Positions 36,135-47,132 of a stretch of DNA of 64,000 nucleotides are shown piece by piece. Source of the DNA: Medicago truncatula (lineage: Eukaryota > Streptophyta > Magnoliopsida > Fabales > Fabaceae); the NCBI RefSeq assembly GCF_003473485.1, contig NC_053044.1, forward strand, positions 56,956,091-57,020,090, in the 5' to 3' direction. Position numbers and translations under genes: made by a program. The notes under the pieces are model-generated. The model did not search any database, was not told where the DNA came from, and saw nothing but the letters and a program-made list of their open reading frames with translations. How positions within the stretch are numbered: the first letter of the stretch is position 1; the number at the start of each line of letters is the position of its first letter.

Positions 36135-38057
36135 TTTGGTACCACATGCATAATGCATTTCATTAAGAAGTCTAAGATGGTGTCTTAGCAGTGGTCATGT
36201 CATTTGCATGAGTCTTGGTTGTTGTTCGGTTTTATCTGATGTTGATGTTGACGTTGAATATACATTTATTTATATATATTCATTGTGATCTTGATGTGTT
36301 GTTGATGTTATTGGTAATATGTACATTGTATACATACTTGCTAAATGGATTATTATGGTGATGTTGTTGTGGTTTGTGAATTAAATATTGATATTTGCAA
36401 GATTAATATGTTTGAGGTAATAGGGTGTTAGATTCATTTGATGATTTTAATATCTATATTTATTGTTGTGAATCTCACCCCTTCTGCTTGAAAACGTTGC
36501 CCTTCCTATGGGTAACTTGCAGGTGATCCTGAGTAGTAGGTGGTGGCTCAAAGTCGTGTCTAGGGCTCTGATACGTGGGATGGGAATTATCATTTTTGTT
36601 ATTGTTGCTTTTCCTTTCCATGTATCAAATTTTGGAACTTGTGGTGTGGAGCCTTTTTGTTGTCTTTGAACTATGATGTTGAATTTATGTTAAGGCCTTT
36701 AATGCCAAAGATTGTTGTTGGATGTTCATGAGGTTATGGATTTTGAAAACTATTCCGCTGCTATGTTTTCATATATATAAGTTGATTTGATTAAATAGTT
36801 CTATTTTCTATTTAAGAATTTTGAAATGACGTGTAGCATGCCCGTTGTGGGATTACTCTGATGTTTATATGCTATTTTATTGCTTTTGGGTAACGGGGTG
36901 TTACAGGAAGCATATATGTGTAAAGCTAGGCTGGGGGAGGGCGAACAACACCGTATCAGCCGACAGGAGCAGCAGTTCAGTGCTGGGAGAGGGCGAACAG
37001 CAACCTGCTATGCGTGCTGTCAGCACCATATCAGCTGGCGGCAGCAATTCCACACAGCAGCAGCACATCAGGTGGCAGAAACCAGGCACGGGAAGGCTTA
37101 AGTGTAATGTTGACGCGGAATTCACGAGATCCTTGAATGTTATTGGTGTTGATATGTTTATAAGGGACGAAGCTGGACAGTTTGTGGCAGCCAAGACGCT
37201 ACGGTCTAGTCCTATATGTGAATCGGGTATAGGTGAAGCTTTGGGCCTCTCATACGCTATCCAATGGGTACATGAGCTGAAACTCACTAATGTCGACTTT
37301 GAGATGGATGCCAAAAGGGTTGTAGATTATTACAATAAGGTAAGCAATGATATATCTGAATTCAGCGCAACCATTGATGATTGTAGACGTTTATGTTGTT
37401 ATTGGTTTGAAAACTCTAAGACAAAAAGAGCTGCGTAAGGGCCACCTATATGTTAATTATACAAAAACAGCTGCTCCCGTATAACAAAAGAACGCATACC
37501 CCTTCCTCATAATTCACATAGAAAAAACTTAGACAAAAAACTCCAGCAAGGCTGCCACCCCCCAATACCATACCATTACCTACACTACTGTTTGAAAGAA
37601 AAACAAACCAAAAGCCATAGCAACCAACATCCGTGCATGACCAGCCCTTGAAGCATGAACTGGAAAAAAACCACCCCACAAACAAAACCAAAGACAGCTA
37701 CTGCACCTTCAATTTGTGTGAGTGTGTCCAAATGTTTTACATTTGTGGTTTCCACACAAGTATTCATCCTCATTTTATACTTTGGTTCTAATTATAACAA
37801 TATAGAATTCATTTACTTTTGTAAACAAGAAAAGCAAATGGATGTTTTACTTGCATTGACATTTGACAGCACCTAATCAAACAACAAAGAAATAGTACAA
37901 TAATTGTAAAAGGGGCTTATGTAAAGCAACACCTAATTAAAAATTCATGATAACACTTAAATAACTAATCAAAAATAGCAGCTAATAAAAAAAAAAACTC
38001 ATGTCAACACTGAATTTGTATCATAAGCTCTTCAACATCTCGATACAACTATGGGCC

Positions 38058-40658
38058 TCAATTCAAGTCTCTGGTACCATCATCAAATTGCTCCTATAAT
38101 TTAAAAAATGCAAATTAATATTATATATATAGATTTGAAAGTGAATCGTATAATTTGAAATTTACCATCAATAAGCTAGTAAAACTAGCAACACCGAATT
38201 GACTAGAAGTTCCATCGTCTCCCTACATAAAACCCAAAATAATTTAAACACTAAACATAGTTAAGGTCATTCACAAATTCAAATTGTTATTAGCTAACCA
38301 TAGATGGTTGATTGTATGCATTATTAAGCCATATAGGTGCGCTTGTAATTGACGATGCAAATGGCTGTTGACGTTGTAAATCACTAGTGTTGGACACAAC
38401 ATATTGCTTTTGACTTTGTGGAGCACTTATGTTTGACACTTCATCCCGCCTCTTTATATTTTTGGAACCCTGCTTACCTTTGTTCTTCTACACGAAAAAA
38501 AGGAATATAAAGGTAAGCTTATGTAGTCAACAAAAACAAAAAATAAAACTAAATATATTAATAATACCATAGGTTCTTGAATTTGTGAAGCAATGGACTT
38601 CGCACGTTTCTTTCTCTTGGCCAGTTTTGTTTCTACCCAACCTTTCCAACGTTTTGAACCCTTTGGACCTTCGTTGTTCTTAAACCCCTTTACTTGTGTT
38701 GCACAATCATTAGTAATTGATATCTTTTTAATATTGTTAGAGGTTCCATTCACTTGTTCACTACTTATTTGCATATTTTGAAACTTTAGCATTTGCTCGT
38801 CCAATTCATCAGCAACTTCCTTAAGAAACTCAACAGCTTCTGGACTTCTACATCCTTCTGTGACTATCCTAATAAAGTGGGGACAAATTTCCTTATAACA
38901 TTGTGCTGGAGATAAATCCAAGTCTTCTACCACATGACTAACACCAATAGTTTGTGAAGCTCTACTTCTTGCTATCTTTGTCCACCTCTTTAAAATATAA
39001 GGCTCAGGCACTGATGTAACGTCCGTATGAATGAAGACTTTTAAGCAATGACAACAAAGTATGCCAAAGCTTTCAAATTTACGACAAGAGCAACAAATTG
39101 TATTCTTTTCCAAATCGAAGGTCACTTGCCATTCTCCCATATTCCTTTTCTTGGCAATAACATAAGTAGATGATGATGTTTGTATGTCCATGCTTTTCAC
39201 AAAGCATGCTTCAAACAACTCATACTCACGTTGGAATAAGTCGAAAATAGTAGGAGTATAAAGCTTGGACACTTGTTGCAAAATATCAGAATATGAGTTC
39301 TTCAGTCTTGGAATTTTTTGGCGTGCTTCAAATTCACACTTCAATTCTTTATACCGCTTTTCTTCTACAACATCTTCAAAACGCTCAAAAAATTTAATTA
39401 AATCCAAGTTCTTACTCATAAAATTTTTAATATCTGCATTCACACTTTCACTAAGTTGAGTGCTTCGCATCCCTAATGTCAAAGTCTTCTTCATGTAACA
39501 AGATGCCCATTTCTCCTTTATATTGTACATTCTTTGCAACCAATCATTTTTCTGAACACCATACTTTATAAGGAGGGATGTCCAACCATCTTCAAATTGT
39601 TCTACATCTTCATAACCATACATGCATTTCTTAAAGTCACTAAGAAAATAAGATTCCCCCTTCATTAAATTTCCTAAGTGTTTAATTCCATTTTGCATCA
39701 AGTGCCACGTACATAAACCATGGTAAGCTTCAGGCATAACCTCGGCTAATGCTTTTGCCATTGATTTGGCTTGATCAGTAAAAACTGTTTGAGGCATTTT
39801 CTGCTTATGTGCTTCTAGAAATGTCTCAAATAGCCACTCGTATGACTCGGCAGTTTCGTCATATAATAATGCAGCTCCAAAAATTACGGCTCCTCGATGG
39901 TGGTTAAATCCCGAGATGATTGCTAGTGGTCTGTGCGAACTATTTGTGCAATATGTTAAATCAAGAGAAACAACATCACCAAAATAACTGTAATCAACCA
40001 GCATCCTAGCATCTGCCCAAAACACATTGGTGATTTGATCTTCAATATCTAGCTGATAAGCATGGTAGAAAGTTGGATTTTCTACCGTCTTTCTTTGAAA
40101 GTATTGCAATAAATAGCCGGCCTCCCCTTGTACCAAACTTCTTTCTCTTTTTTTCCGAAGATAATTCTTTTGATCAAGACGTATAAAACCCAAGTTAGTT
40201 CTGCCTCCTACTTCTTTACTCAATAAATCAAATGATTTCTTTTGTTGTACACCGACACTATCAGCTAGTTCAATTTGTTGACAATGAATTTCAGAAACCT
40301 TTCGTTGAGACGACAACATATGAGTTGTTTCTGGCAAAAGTAACTCGTGGTTGTGGTCCTCCACAAAATCATGCACCATCAATTTTCCATCCACATTCTT
40401 AAGTCCTAACCTTGCTTCACAATTTGTTCTGGTCTCTAGTCTTGGATTCTTTGTTTTATAATCTCGCTTGTCTGGCTTTCGCATGCCTTCTTTGCAGCAA
40501 ACAAACCTACAAGAAGAAACTGAACCATCCTTTTTTCTGTGTGTATAATCTTTCCTCACTCCGAATCCAACCTTACCACCGTAAGTGTTCCAGAACTCCC
40601 AAGCATCTTCAAAGCTACAGAAAACCATATCTACTTTTGGCTTCCAATCTTCATTCAT
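38058..40658 (-). CDS. FAR1/MULE-type transposase, apparently intact, four exons
   Basis: Exons in transcript order: 40658-38568, 38487-38299, 38222-38166, 38093-38058; all GT-AG and phase 0, giving 790 residues. The N-terminal FAR1 DNA-binding domain (about residues 13-110) has the Cys/His set around CRFVCC, TNCEARLGLK and DHNHEL. The MULE catalytic domain has Asp233 in SLDLTY, Asp295 in VFTDQAK and a candidate Glu404 in QLSESVNA; CTWH at 316-319 is the conserved C-x2-H. A SWIM zinc finger (Cys523, Cys525, Cys535, His537) follows, then a basic Lys/Arg stretch and a Ser/Gln-rich tail. FAR1/FHY3 transcription factors descend from such transposases, but position between matching TIRs argues that this is the element's own enzyme. 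I see no nonsense codon or frameshift. Confidence 0.92.
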
Positions 40659-41200
40659 CTTGTATCAAAAGTCTTAAAAATTCCTAAAAACAAAAAATGT
40701 ATATCTTATTTGCGGTAGCCAAATGTATACCTTATTTAATTATAAATGAGTATAAACAATCTAAATTATCATCGTAAAAGAGTATATATAACTCACAAAA
40801 GAAACAATTATACATGAATATAAACAATCGAAATTAACGTAAAAGAGTATATATAACTCACAAAAGAAACATATATATAATATTTAATGTATCACATTTT
40901 AAAATCAATTCTCAACTCTGTTGGTTAGTTTTTTGTAATCATAAAAGTGAATGAGGACAAACATGTGAAATAATTTGTTTCTTATATAAGTAATGAGGAC
41001 AAGCAAGTGAAAAATATTACAAGTAAAAGTAATGGATCAGCATATGAAATTAGTTATGACCAATGGAGAAAAAACAATAGACGTACCTGAGATTTGAGAC
41101 AATCGAAAAAGTAAATAAGGGCAATTGAATATTAGTGTTCTTTGTGTTTTGGCACAAGCTAGTTAGTTTTTGCAGCAACGATGAATAACTTCCCTGGTAG

Positions 41201-41351
41201 AAACAAAATAACGCGCGCACGACATGATGTAATTGGGCAGTTTTCATATTTTTATTATTATTTATTTTAATTAATTATTTATTTAATCCAATGGCTCAGA
41301 TTTAGCAGTAGACATTGCAGCAGAAGATACTGCAGCTGAGGATCCAAATCC
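41201..41351 (-). repeat. MULE right terminal inverted repeat
   Basis: Inverted partner of 33442-33592. The transposase start lies 543 bp inside this end, so the TIR probably carries or borders its promoter. Confidence 0.95.
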
Positions 41352-41880
41352 CTACATCAACTACAACATGATTTTTATCATCACCAGAAAATTTAGCGCC
41401 AGCTGTTTCACGACTGTATTAAGAATTGTTTATATTTTTTAAATAGAGTTGTAGCTATTTTTTTGTGTGTGGGGGAAGGGAAATATTATATGGTACGGAA
41501 CAAACCAACGAATTTCGACGAATTGTACTACAAGCCACCCATGATTGCCACCAAATGCCAAAATTATATTATCTTAATATTAAATAAAAAAATCTCTAGC
41601 GGCTTGTTTCTTTTCTCCCGTAGTTTTTCGTAGTTTTTCTCCCGTACCAAATAGCAAGGAATTACAGCTATGTTGTGCATGCAAAAAAAAATCATAAATC
41701 CTTAAAAAATAACAAAATAATCACAATATAAGTTATCTCGTTATTTTTGGTTTATAAGACGATGAATATCAATCTTTATAAACTTATATTTAAGACTTTC
41801 GCATCCTATCCAATTAATGTAAACGGCGAGGTAGCCTAAATTGATCAAACACTGGTACCATATTATTTTTTATATTTTGT

Positions 41881-42608
41881 ATAACTTATTCTTACAAATT
41901 TGGCCACTAAATAAGAGAGAATGATGTCACATTTTATTGCTTAGATTTTTTTTCCTTCTAAAATAGTTGGAATTTGTTTCCGTCCGCAAATAAATGTATA
42001 ACTTGTTGTTGTGTGCAAGTGTGAGTTATATGTCACACATCGGATAAAACAGTAAAGGTTGAACATCTTAAAAATAAGTGGATCCATAAACATATTGCCT
42101 TAAGGTCTTGGGTAAGAGTGTGGTGTCTCTCTTGCAAGTGTGGTTGTTCTAGCCTCGGTGTGGATGGTCCCCCGAACTCCTCTTTGTGACCCAACAGTGG
42201 TATCAGAGTCCCGGTTCGACGAAGGGTACGACCGAGGCCGCCGGTCAGTTGCGCAGAAAGCAGCAAGTGGCTCCTTATGTGGACGGTCCCCCGAACTCCT
42301 CTTTGTGACCCAACAGTGGTATCAGAGTCCCGGTTCGAAGAAGGGTACGACCGAGGCCGCCGGTCAGTTGCTACGACGATACATGCAAAGTAAGAGCATG
42401 ATGAATTGATGGACTCATACTTAAAATGTTATTGTTCTAGCCTCGATGTGGACGGTCCTCCATAGCTTCTCCCATGACCGAACATAACTTATTCTTACAA
42501 ATTTGACCTCTAAATAAGAGAGAATGATGTCACATTTTATAGCTTAGATTTTTTTTTTTTTAAATAGTTAGAATTTGTTTCCGTCCGCAAATAAATGTAT
42601 AACTTGTG
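41881..42608 (+). mobile_element. TRIM-like LTR remnant within a 125-bp direct repeat
   Basis: An LTR-like segment from about 42020 (TGTGAGTTATATGTCACACATCGG region) to 42196 (CCAACA) is followed by the primer-binding-like TGGTATCAGAGTCC. Part of it, with the PBS, is duplicated in tandem at 119-bp spacing (42159-42252, 42278-42371). The whole lies between two direct copies of a 125-bp sequence, 41881-42005 and 42484-42608. No 3' LTR is seen. The TRIM/SMART assignment rests on the cacatcgg start and iMet-type PBS. Confidence 0.6.
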
Positions 42609-42742
42609 TGAGCTTAGCTCAGTTGGTAGGGATGTTGCATATTATATGCAAGAGCCGGGGTTCGAACCCCGGACACTCCACTTCTCCACAATTAAATTGT
42701 GTGAGCTCTAGCCACTAGGCTACATAACAAAAAAAAAAAAAA
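42606..42742 (+). mobile_element. tRNA-derived SINE
   Basis: Box A TTAGCTCAGTTGGTAGG and box B GGTTCGAACCCC, a body like the SINE at 30926, and a 15-A tail near 42728-42742. It directly follows the second 125-bp repeat copy. Confidence 0.85.
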
Positions 42743-42971
42743 ATAATAAATAAATAAATAGTGCATTCAATTTGTCAGACATTATACATTCAATTTAATG
42801 CCGTTCGAAGTCACACGGTTTTTAGTTGACCACACCTTTTCTACATGCCACCTTTCTTGACATATTCATATATTTCAAGTATTATATATAATATACCAAC
42901 TTTGGTATAATCAACCATATTGTTACGACTAATTAGTTTCACCTTCAAAGCTTCGTCAACAATCCAAGATA

Positions 42972-42980
42972 TATATAAAG
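42972..42980 (+). promoter_or_regulatory. TATA box of the syringolide-induced-like gene
   Basis: tatataaag about 94 bp before the ATG at 43074, leaving a leader of about 60 bp. A G-box core CACGTG lies at 43063-43068 in that leader, a common bZIP/bHLH site. Confidence 0.6.
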
Positions 42981-43073
42981 AGAGTCCATCTACCAGAACA
43001 TACAAAATATCAAACTTCAACCCTTTAACTAGTTCAATAACCTTATCAATCTTTTTATTCTACACGTGTGATC

Positions 43074-43811
43074 ATGGAGAAAAACCTTAAGCTGAGGAAC
43101 AAGATCTTGAAGATATTACCAAAAACTATCACTATAAACTTTCAAAACCATCCATTCAGTCCAGGTAGGGATCACAAATCAAGACAAGATAACGCAACAA
43201 AGTGGGCAAGACCTCACGGTGTCAAGGGATTTTCAGGTCCAATCCAATCCATAATTCCACGTGAAGCTAGAAGAAAGTCCAAAGATATTAATGGAATTGA
43301 TTATGAAGAACCCACTTCACCAAAAATATCGTGCATGGGACAAATCAAGCACAAGAAGAAACAAATAAAAAAATCGAAAGACATGGAAGTGAAGAAACAT
43401 GTAAACACTTTTCAAAAGATGTTGTTTCATGTTGGGAAACCAAAATCTGAAGGAAGAAGGAAATCAGATGCATGTGCAGTTCAAGATAAAAAATATGCAA
43501 TTGAGGAAAGAGCAACACATGTGAGTCAAATGAAACGTTTTGCAAGTGGACGTGACACTTTTGCTAATTTTGATTGGAAGGCTCAAGTAGCACCAGAAGA
43601 AATAGATAATTACTATTCTGATGAAGAGAGAATGCAAAGTGATGATGATGATGATGAAGAAGAGTTTAAGATCCCTTTCTCTGCACCTCTTGGTGGTGGT
43701 GTTGGTGCTTGTAGTCTTGGACTTGATTTGAAGCCACGAAAAGAAATTAATCTATGGAAGAGAAGGACCATGGCTCCACCTAGGCCTCTACAACTGGATC
43801 CAGTAAATTAG
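43074..43811 (+). CDS. Syringolide-induced protein 14-1-1-like
   Basis: 245 residues in one exon, starting MEKNLKLRNK (an upstream GTG in frame is ignored). Hallmarks remembered for this plant family are present: NHPFSPGRD, GFSGPIQSIIPREARRKS, PTSPKISCMGQIKHKKK, then a basic middle, the conserved FDWKAQVAPEE type segment (about 169-180), an acidic run (SDDDDDEEEFKIPFSAP) and a C-terminal LWKRRTMAPPRPLQL. The family was named for induction by a bacterial elicitor in soybean; its molecular function is unknown. No signal peptide or membrane helix is seen; the charge pattern suggests a nuclear or cytoplasmic disordered protein. Intact. Confidence 0.88.
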   Translation: MEKNLKLRNKILKILPKTITINFQNHPFSPGRDHKSRQDNATKWARPHGVKGFSGPIQSIIPREARRKSKDINGIDYEEPTSPKISCMGQIKHKKKQIKKSKDMEVKKHVNTFQKMLFHVGKPKSEGRRKSDACAVQDKKYAIEERATHVSQMKRFASGRDTFANFDWKAQVAPEEIDNYYSDEERMQSDDDDDEEEFKIPFSAPLGGGVGACSLGLDLKPRKEINLWKRRTMAPPRPLQLDPVN

Positions 43812-44484
43812 ATCAAACTTGGTTCTTAATTGCTCATTAAAATATGAAGACTTGTTCTTTCGATTTTTTTATTTTATTTTTTATATTTGATTAATTAGTT
43901 TAATAGGACATTTTGTAAAGAACTACCGCCAGATTTGTGTACAAATATACGTAAGCGTGGACATTAGTTGTGTTATAAATTATTTCAATTTTTTTATAAC
44001 AGATTATTTAGATTTTAGATATACTAGTATGTTGAGATGAGTGGTGAAGCTAGTATGCTTTTTTTAAAGGTCTAACATACATTTAAATTACAATCTTAGG
44101 ATAAAATTTACTTATTGATGAAGTCACAAATTTTTGCTGGCAATCTAATTAATAAAAAACAATTTAAGTCGGGAGATTTCATCACTATTGTTTTTTCAGT
44201 CAGCAAATAGTCATTTGGTATTCAAACGTGTCATGTGTTGTGTAATTAAAATCATTGAATATATCAAAATAACAATAACATTTCTGAATTTATTTTTTCT
44301 TAACGAATTCGGTATCTTAAATGTCTTTTGTTTACTAGTTTTTCTTCTTTTCATATAACTATTTTGTTATTAATCAGTTTAGTCTATAAAATTAACAAAA
44401 GTCATATGTATAATATTTTTATAATTTCAATACATTCAAAAATTATGGTATACTATTTCTAACATTCAGGATAAAAAAGAAGAC
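43812..44484. other. AT-rich intergenic stretch
   Basis: Contains the 3' UTR of the preceding gene. No gene or clear repeat seen. Confidence 0.4.
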
Positions 44485-46079
44485 AAATCACTCAAATTGA
44501 AAGAATGATGAATTTCTTTCGATGGGGTCATTCGAGAGGTCAAAGTAGAGGTATTAACTGACTTTCTTGAGATAAACGGTCTATGCACAAGAATGATGAA
44601 GGTATGCATAGTTTCAAAAATCTACCTACCTTTAATCTAGCTATGTTAGGAAAACAGGGTTGAAGACTTATGACAAATCCTGATTCGTTGGTAGCTCGAC
44701 TTTATAAGGCAAGATACTATCCTAGTTGCAATTTCTTTGAGTCGACTTTGGGACATAAGCCTAGCTTTGTATGACGAAGCATAAGCAATTCTAAATTTAT
44801 TCTCAAAGCCGGAAGCAGATGGATGATAGGTGATGGTGATGATATCTCAATTTGGTATAACAAGTGGATTGCAAATGAAGTTACACTTATCGCACATGCT
44901 AATGAAGATTTTCCTCTAGCTGATCTAAAAGTCACAGATTGCATGCTACATGACCGCAAGGAATGGAATCTACCTTTCCTACAGTCAATTTTTGACCACC
45001 AGGTAGTTGAAAATATAGTCAACACACCGCTCTACCCATCAGTGACGGAAGATCAACTCATCTGAAGAAAAAAAAAATCTTGGTGAATACTTTGTTCGTA
45101 GTGCATACTATTTTTGTGTGCAAGAATTACTTGATATATACATCCCATTTCAAGGTACAAGGCTCTTGAAATCTAATTTGGACGCTCAAGATTCCCATAA
45201 AGGTAACAATTTTTATGTGGCGAATCTGTAGGAATTGCTTACCAACTCGTGCACGTCTAAAAGATAAAGGAGTCACATGTCCTATGGATTATACAGTGTA
45301 CGGTGGGAAGTGAGGATACACTTCATTTATTTTTTCAATGTCCAAGTAGCTTAAATGTTTGGAGTATGCTTCCTTTCTTTTCTTCTATTTCTATTTTGCT
45401 ACAACAAGATATGGATAGCAAGAATATTATTTTCAAAGCATTACAGGATTTATTATTTTCTAATGAAGATGTGGCTTTATTTTGTTGTGTGTTGTGGAGT
45501 ATATGGAAACAAAGAAACAACAAAGTGTGGAATGAGGTAATTGATACTCAAGTTTATGTTGTGGAGAGAGCAAAAGCTATGCTTCATGATTGGCAAGATG
45601 CACGTAGGTTTCGCATTACATCTTGTGTACAGCCGCGACAAGAAGGAAATGTGAAATGGGTCAAACCAGCTCAAGGAAGATTTAAGTGCAATATTGATGC
45701 TTCTTTCTCACACCTAATAGAGTGGGAATAGGAGTTTGTATATAAGGATGATACATGCACTTTTGTTTTGGCAAAAACTGAATGGTTTACTCTAGTCTGT
45801 GAGGTACATGTTGGTGAAGCTCTTGGATTGTTATCAGCTTTGGAATGGGTTCATCAATTACACTTGAGAACTATCAATTTTGAGCTAGATGTCAAAAAAG
45901 TGGTGGATAGTTTTTCATTTGCACGTCAGGATGTTACAAAAGTTGGGATGATTATCCATAATTGTAAAACTATCTTTGAACAATATTATGTCAACTCTAG
46001 TTTTGAGTTTGTAAGGAGACAAGCAAATGAGGCAGCCCATAGATTAGATAAGGAGGCCACATTTTCTACTAGTTTCTAG
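44485..46079 (+). pseudogene. L1-type LINE, 3' part of ORF2 (RT end, zinc knuckle, RNase H)
   Basis: From about 44485 the translation reads TQIERMMNFFRWGHSRGQSR, then KNLPTFNLAMLGKQG, SLVARLYKARYYPSCNFF and LGHKPSFV, typical of the region after the reverse transcriptase core of plant LINEs. WMIGDGDDISIWYNKWIANE follows. At 45303 SEDTLHLFFQCPS is the C-terminal zinc-binding region, and GRFKCNIDASF with GEALGLLSALEW and FELDVKKVVDSF is the RNase H-like domain; it ends FVRRQANEAAHRLDKEA at 46079. There are several stops, four of them TGA at expected Trp codons, and an indel near 45065-45300. The 5' part and RT core are absent. Confidence 0.85.
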
Positions 46080-46160
46080 ATTTTGGTAAAATTATCATAT
46101 TGTATTGAACACATTTTAAGTGATGAAATGACATAAGCTTCTTTTCTTTTATATATATGA

Positions 46161-46605
46161 GATTTGCTAGAACACACCCACTAGTTTTTATGTGGGAGTG
46201 TTTTAGCAAGCTACACCTTAAGATGTATTTAACTACTTTTTAGTTATAACTTGCTAAAACACACCTTCTAAAAAATAAGTGGGTGTATCTTAGCAAATGT
46301 CTATAGGAGTTGCTAACATACACCCACTTATTTTTTAGAATGTGTGTTTTAGCAACATTCACCTTAAGGTGTATTTAACAACTTTTTAGTTATATATATA
46401 TATATATATATATATGAGTGATGATACCTGTACCACCCTATGTGGCAATACACCCTTTACACCCACACAAAATTCTGACACGTGGCAACCTGGACCCCAC
46501 ACAAATAGAAGATAAAGTGTGGTTGTGAGATGAACTTATCAAAATATCCCTAATACATAGGATGTACAATGGAGTGTATGAATAAAGAGTGTTCATGTAA
46601 CATTT

Positions 46606-46643
<38 letters not shown>
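46161..46643. repeat. Nested MITE-like inverted and direct repeats with TA tracts
   Basis: Near-perfect 35-bp inverted repeats at 46250-46284 and 46323-46357 (ttgctaaaacacacc...). The block 46179-46250 is repeated directly at 46323-46396, ending tttttagttata. TA tracts follow at 46391-46415 and 46610-46643, enclosing a 195-bp non-coding block with gacacgtggcaacctgg. Confidence 0.8.
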
Positions 46644-46650
<7 letters not shown>

Positions 46651-47123
46651 GTGTAGCTAGCTCACACATGTACTAACCTCCCCCATGTCAAGATTATTGT
46701 TGTTTAATATATAAAAGGAAAATTTACATTCACCTCCCTTAATTTTGTTTAAATGACATTAACAGTCCCTCTAATTTTCTGAAAACATATGCATCCTTGA
46801 ACCTTCCTTCCCTTGCTAATAATCTACTCGTAACTTGCTCAAAAAAAAAAATCTACTCCTAACCGTCTGGATTTCTTAAGCATCTCATTCTCATCATTGT
46901 GGCTCTTGGTCACACCCATGCCTTCAAACAACATCCATTCCCGGTCTTAAAACGTCCACCGAGAATTATATCAATGTAACACTTCCTTGTTTTTTTTTTA
47001 AAGCAAACGATAATTAAATTAATAAAAAAACCAAAGAGTCAAAAGTTGGGGCGTAAAACTTGACCCAATAAGCACACAAAAAGTGCACGTCAATTCGAAC
47101 AAGTAATTAAGACAATTAAAAGT
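46644..47123. other. Non-coding, possible minus-strand LINE tail
   Basis: No gene. On the minus strand 47010-46985 reads TTTAATTATCGTTTGCTTTA followed by an A run, like a plant LINE 3' end; the sequence on both sides of the fold-back element at 47133 could be its body. Weak. Confidence 0.3.
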
Positions 47124-47132
47124 TAAAACAAG

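Larger units (their letters stand above)
34760..36905. mobile_element. Solo LTR, 2146 bp, with 5-bp target duplication
   Basis: It begins TGTAACGCCCTAG and ends GGGGTGTTACA, giving the short inverted TGTAAC...GTTACA ends of an LTR. GGAAG flanks both sides (34755-34759 and 36906-36910). No internal retroviral-type domain is present, so it is the product of LTR-LTR recombination. It contains GC-rich palindromic repeats (35411-35780) and a three-copy repeat (36029-36134). The superfamily is not determined. Confidence 0.92.
34664..37438 (+). pseudogene. LINE-type RNase H fragment, split by a solo LTR
   Basis: Two parts, 34664-34759 and 36911-37438, join in frame if the LTR and one target-duplication copy are removed. 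The first reads FWKSRNMQIWQNVSETCQ, the usual lead-in to the RNase H-like domain of plant LINE proteins. The second has RWQKPGTGRLKCNVDAEF, GEALGLSYAIQWVHEL and FEMDAKRVVDYY, so the acidic residues Asp, Glu, Asp expected of RNase H are present. A 50-residue Ser/Gln-rich insert precedes the domain. The frame ends early at SKTKRAA, so the C-terminal part is missing. It sits inside the MULE, as if captured or as an older insertion; function is doubtful. Confidence 0.8.
33442..41351 (-). mobile_element. Complete Mutator-like element (MULE) with FAR1-type transposase
   Basis: 7910 bp bounded by 151-bp TIRs that differ at one position, each starting GGATTTGGATCCTCAGCTGC from its own end. A perfect 10-bp duplication ctacatcaac flanks it (33432-33441 and 41352-41361). 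Contents: a four-exon transposase gene on the minus strand (38058-40658), a LINE-type RNase H fragment on the plus strand, and a 2146-bp solo LTR. Near-identical TIRs and an exact target duplication indicate recent insertion. It could be autonomous, because the transposase is open. Confidence 0.95.

Noticed and set aside
36901-37314. Minus-strand 137-residue frame
   Set aside because: Complement of the RNase H-like fragment, which has recognisable motifs on the plus strand.
38058-40658. Host FAR1/FHY3-type transcription factor
   Set aside because: The gene lies between near-identical 151-bp TIRs with a target duplication, so it is the element's transposase, not a domesticated gene.
42140-42409. 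Frame with repeated SESRF/SPELLFVT residues
   Set aside because: It is the translated 119-bp tandem repeat of the TRIM-like remnant, including the primer binding site.
42608-42680. A tRNA gene-like sequence with good box A and box B
   Set aside because: The acceptor ends do not pair well, and the body continues into a conserved non-tRNA part and an A tail shared with the copy at 30926; it is a SINE.
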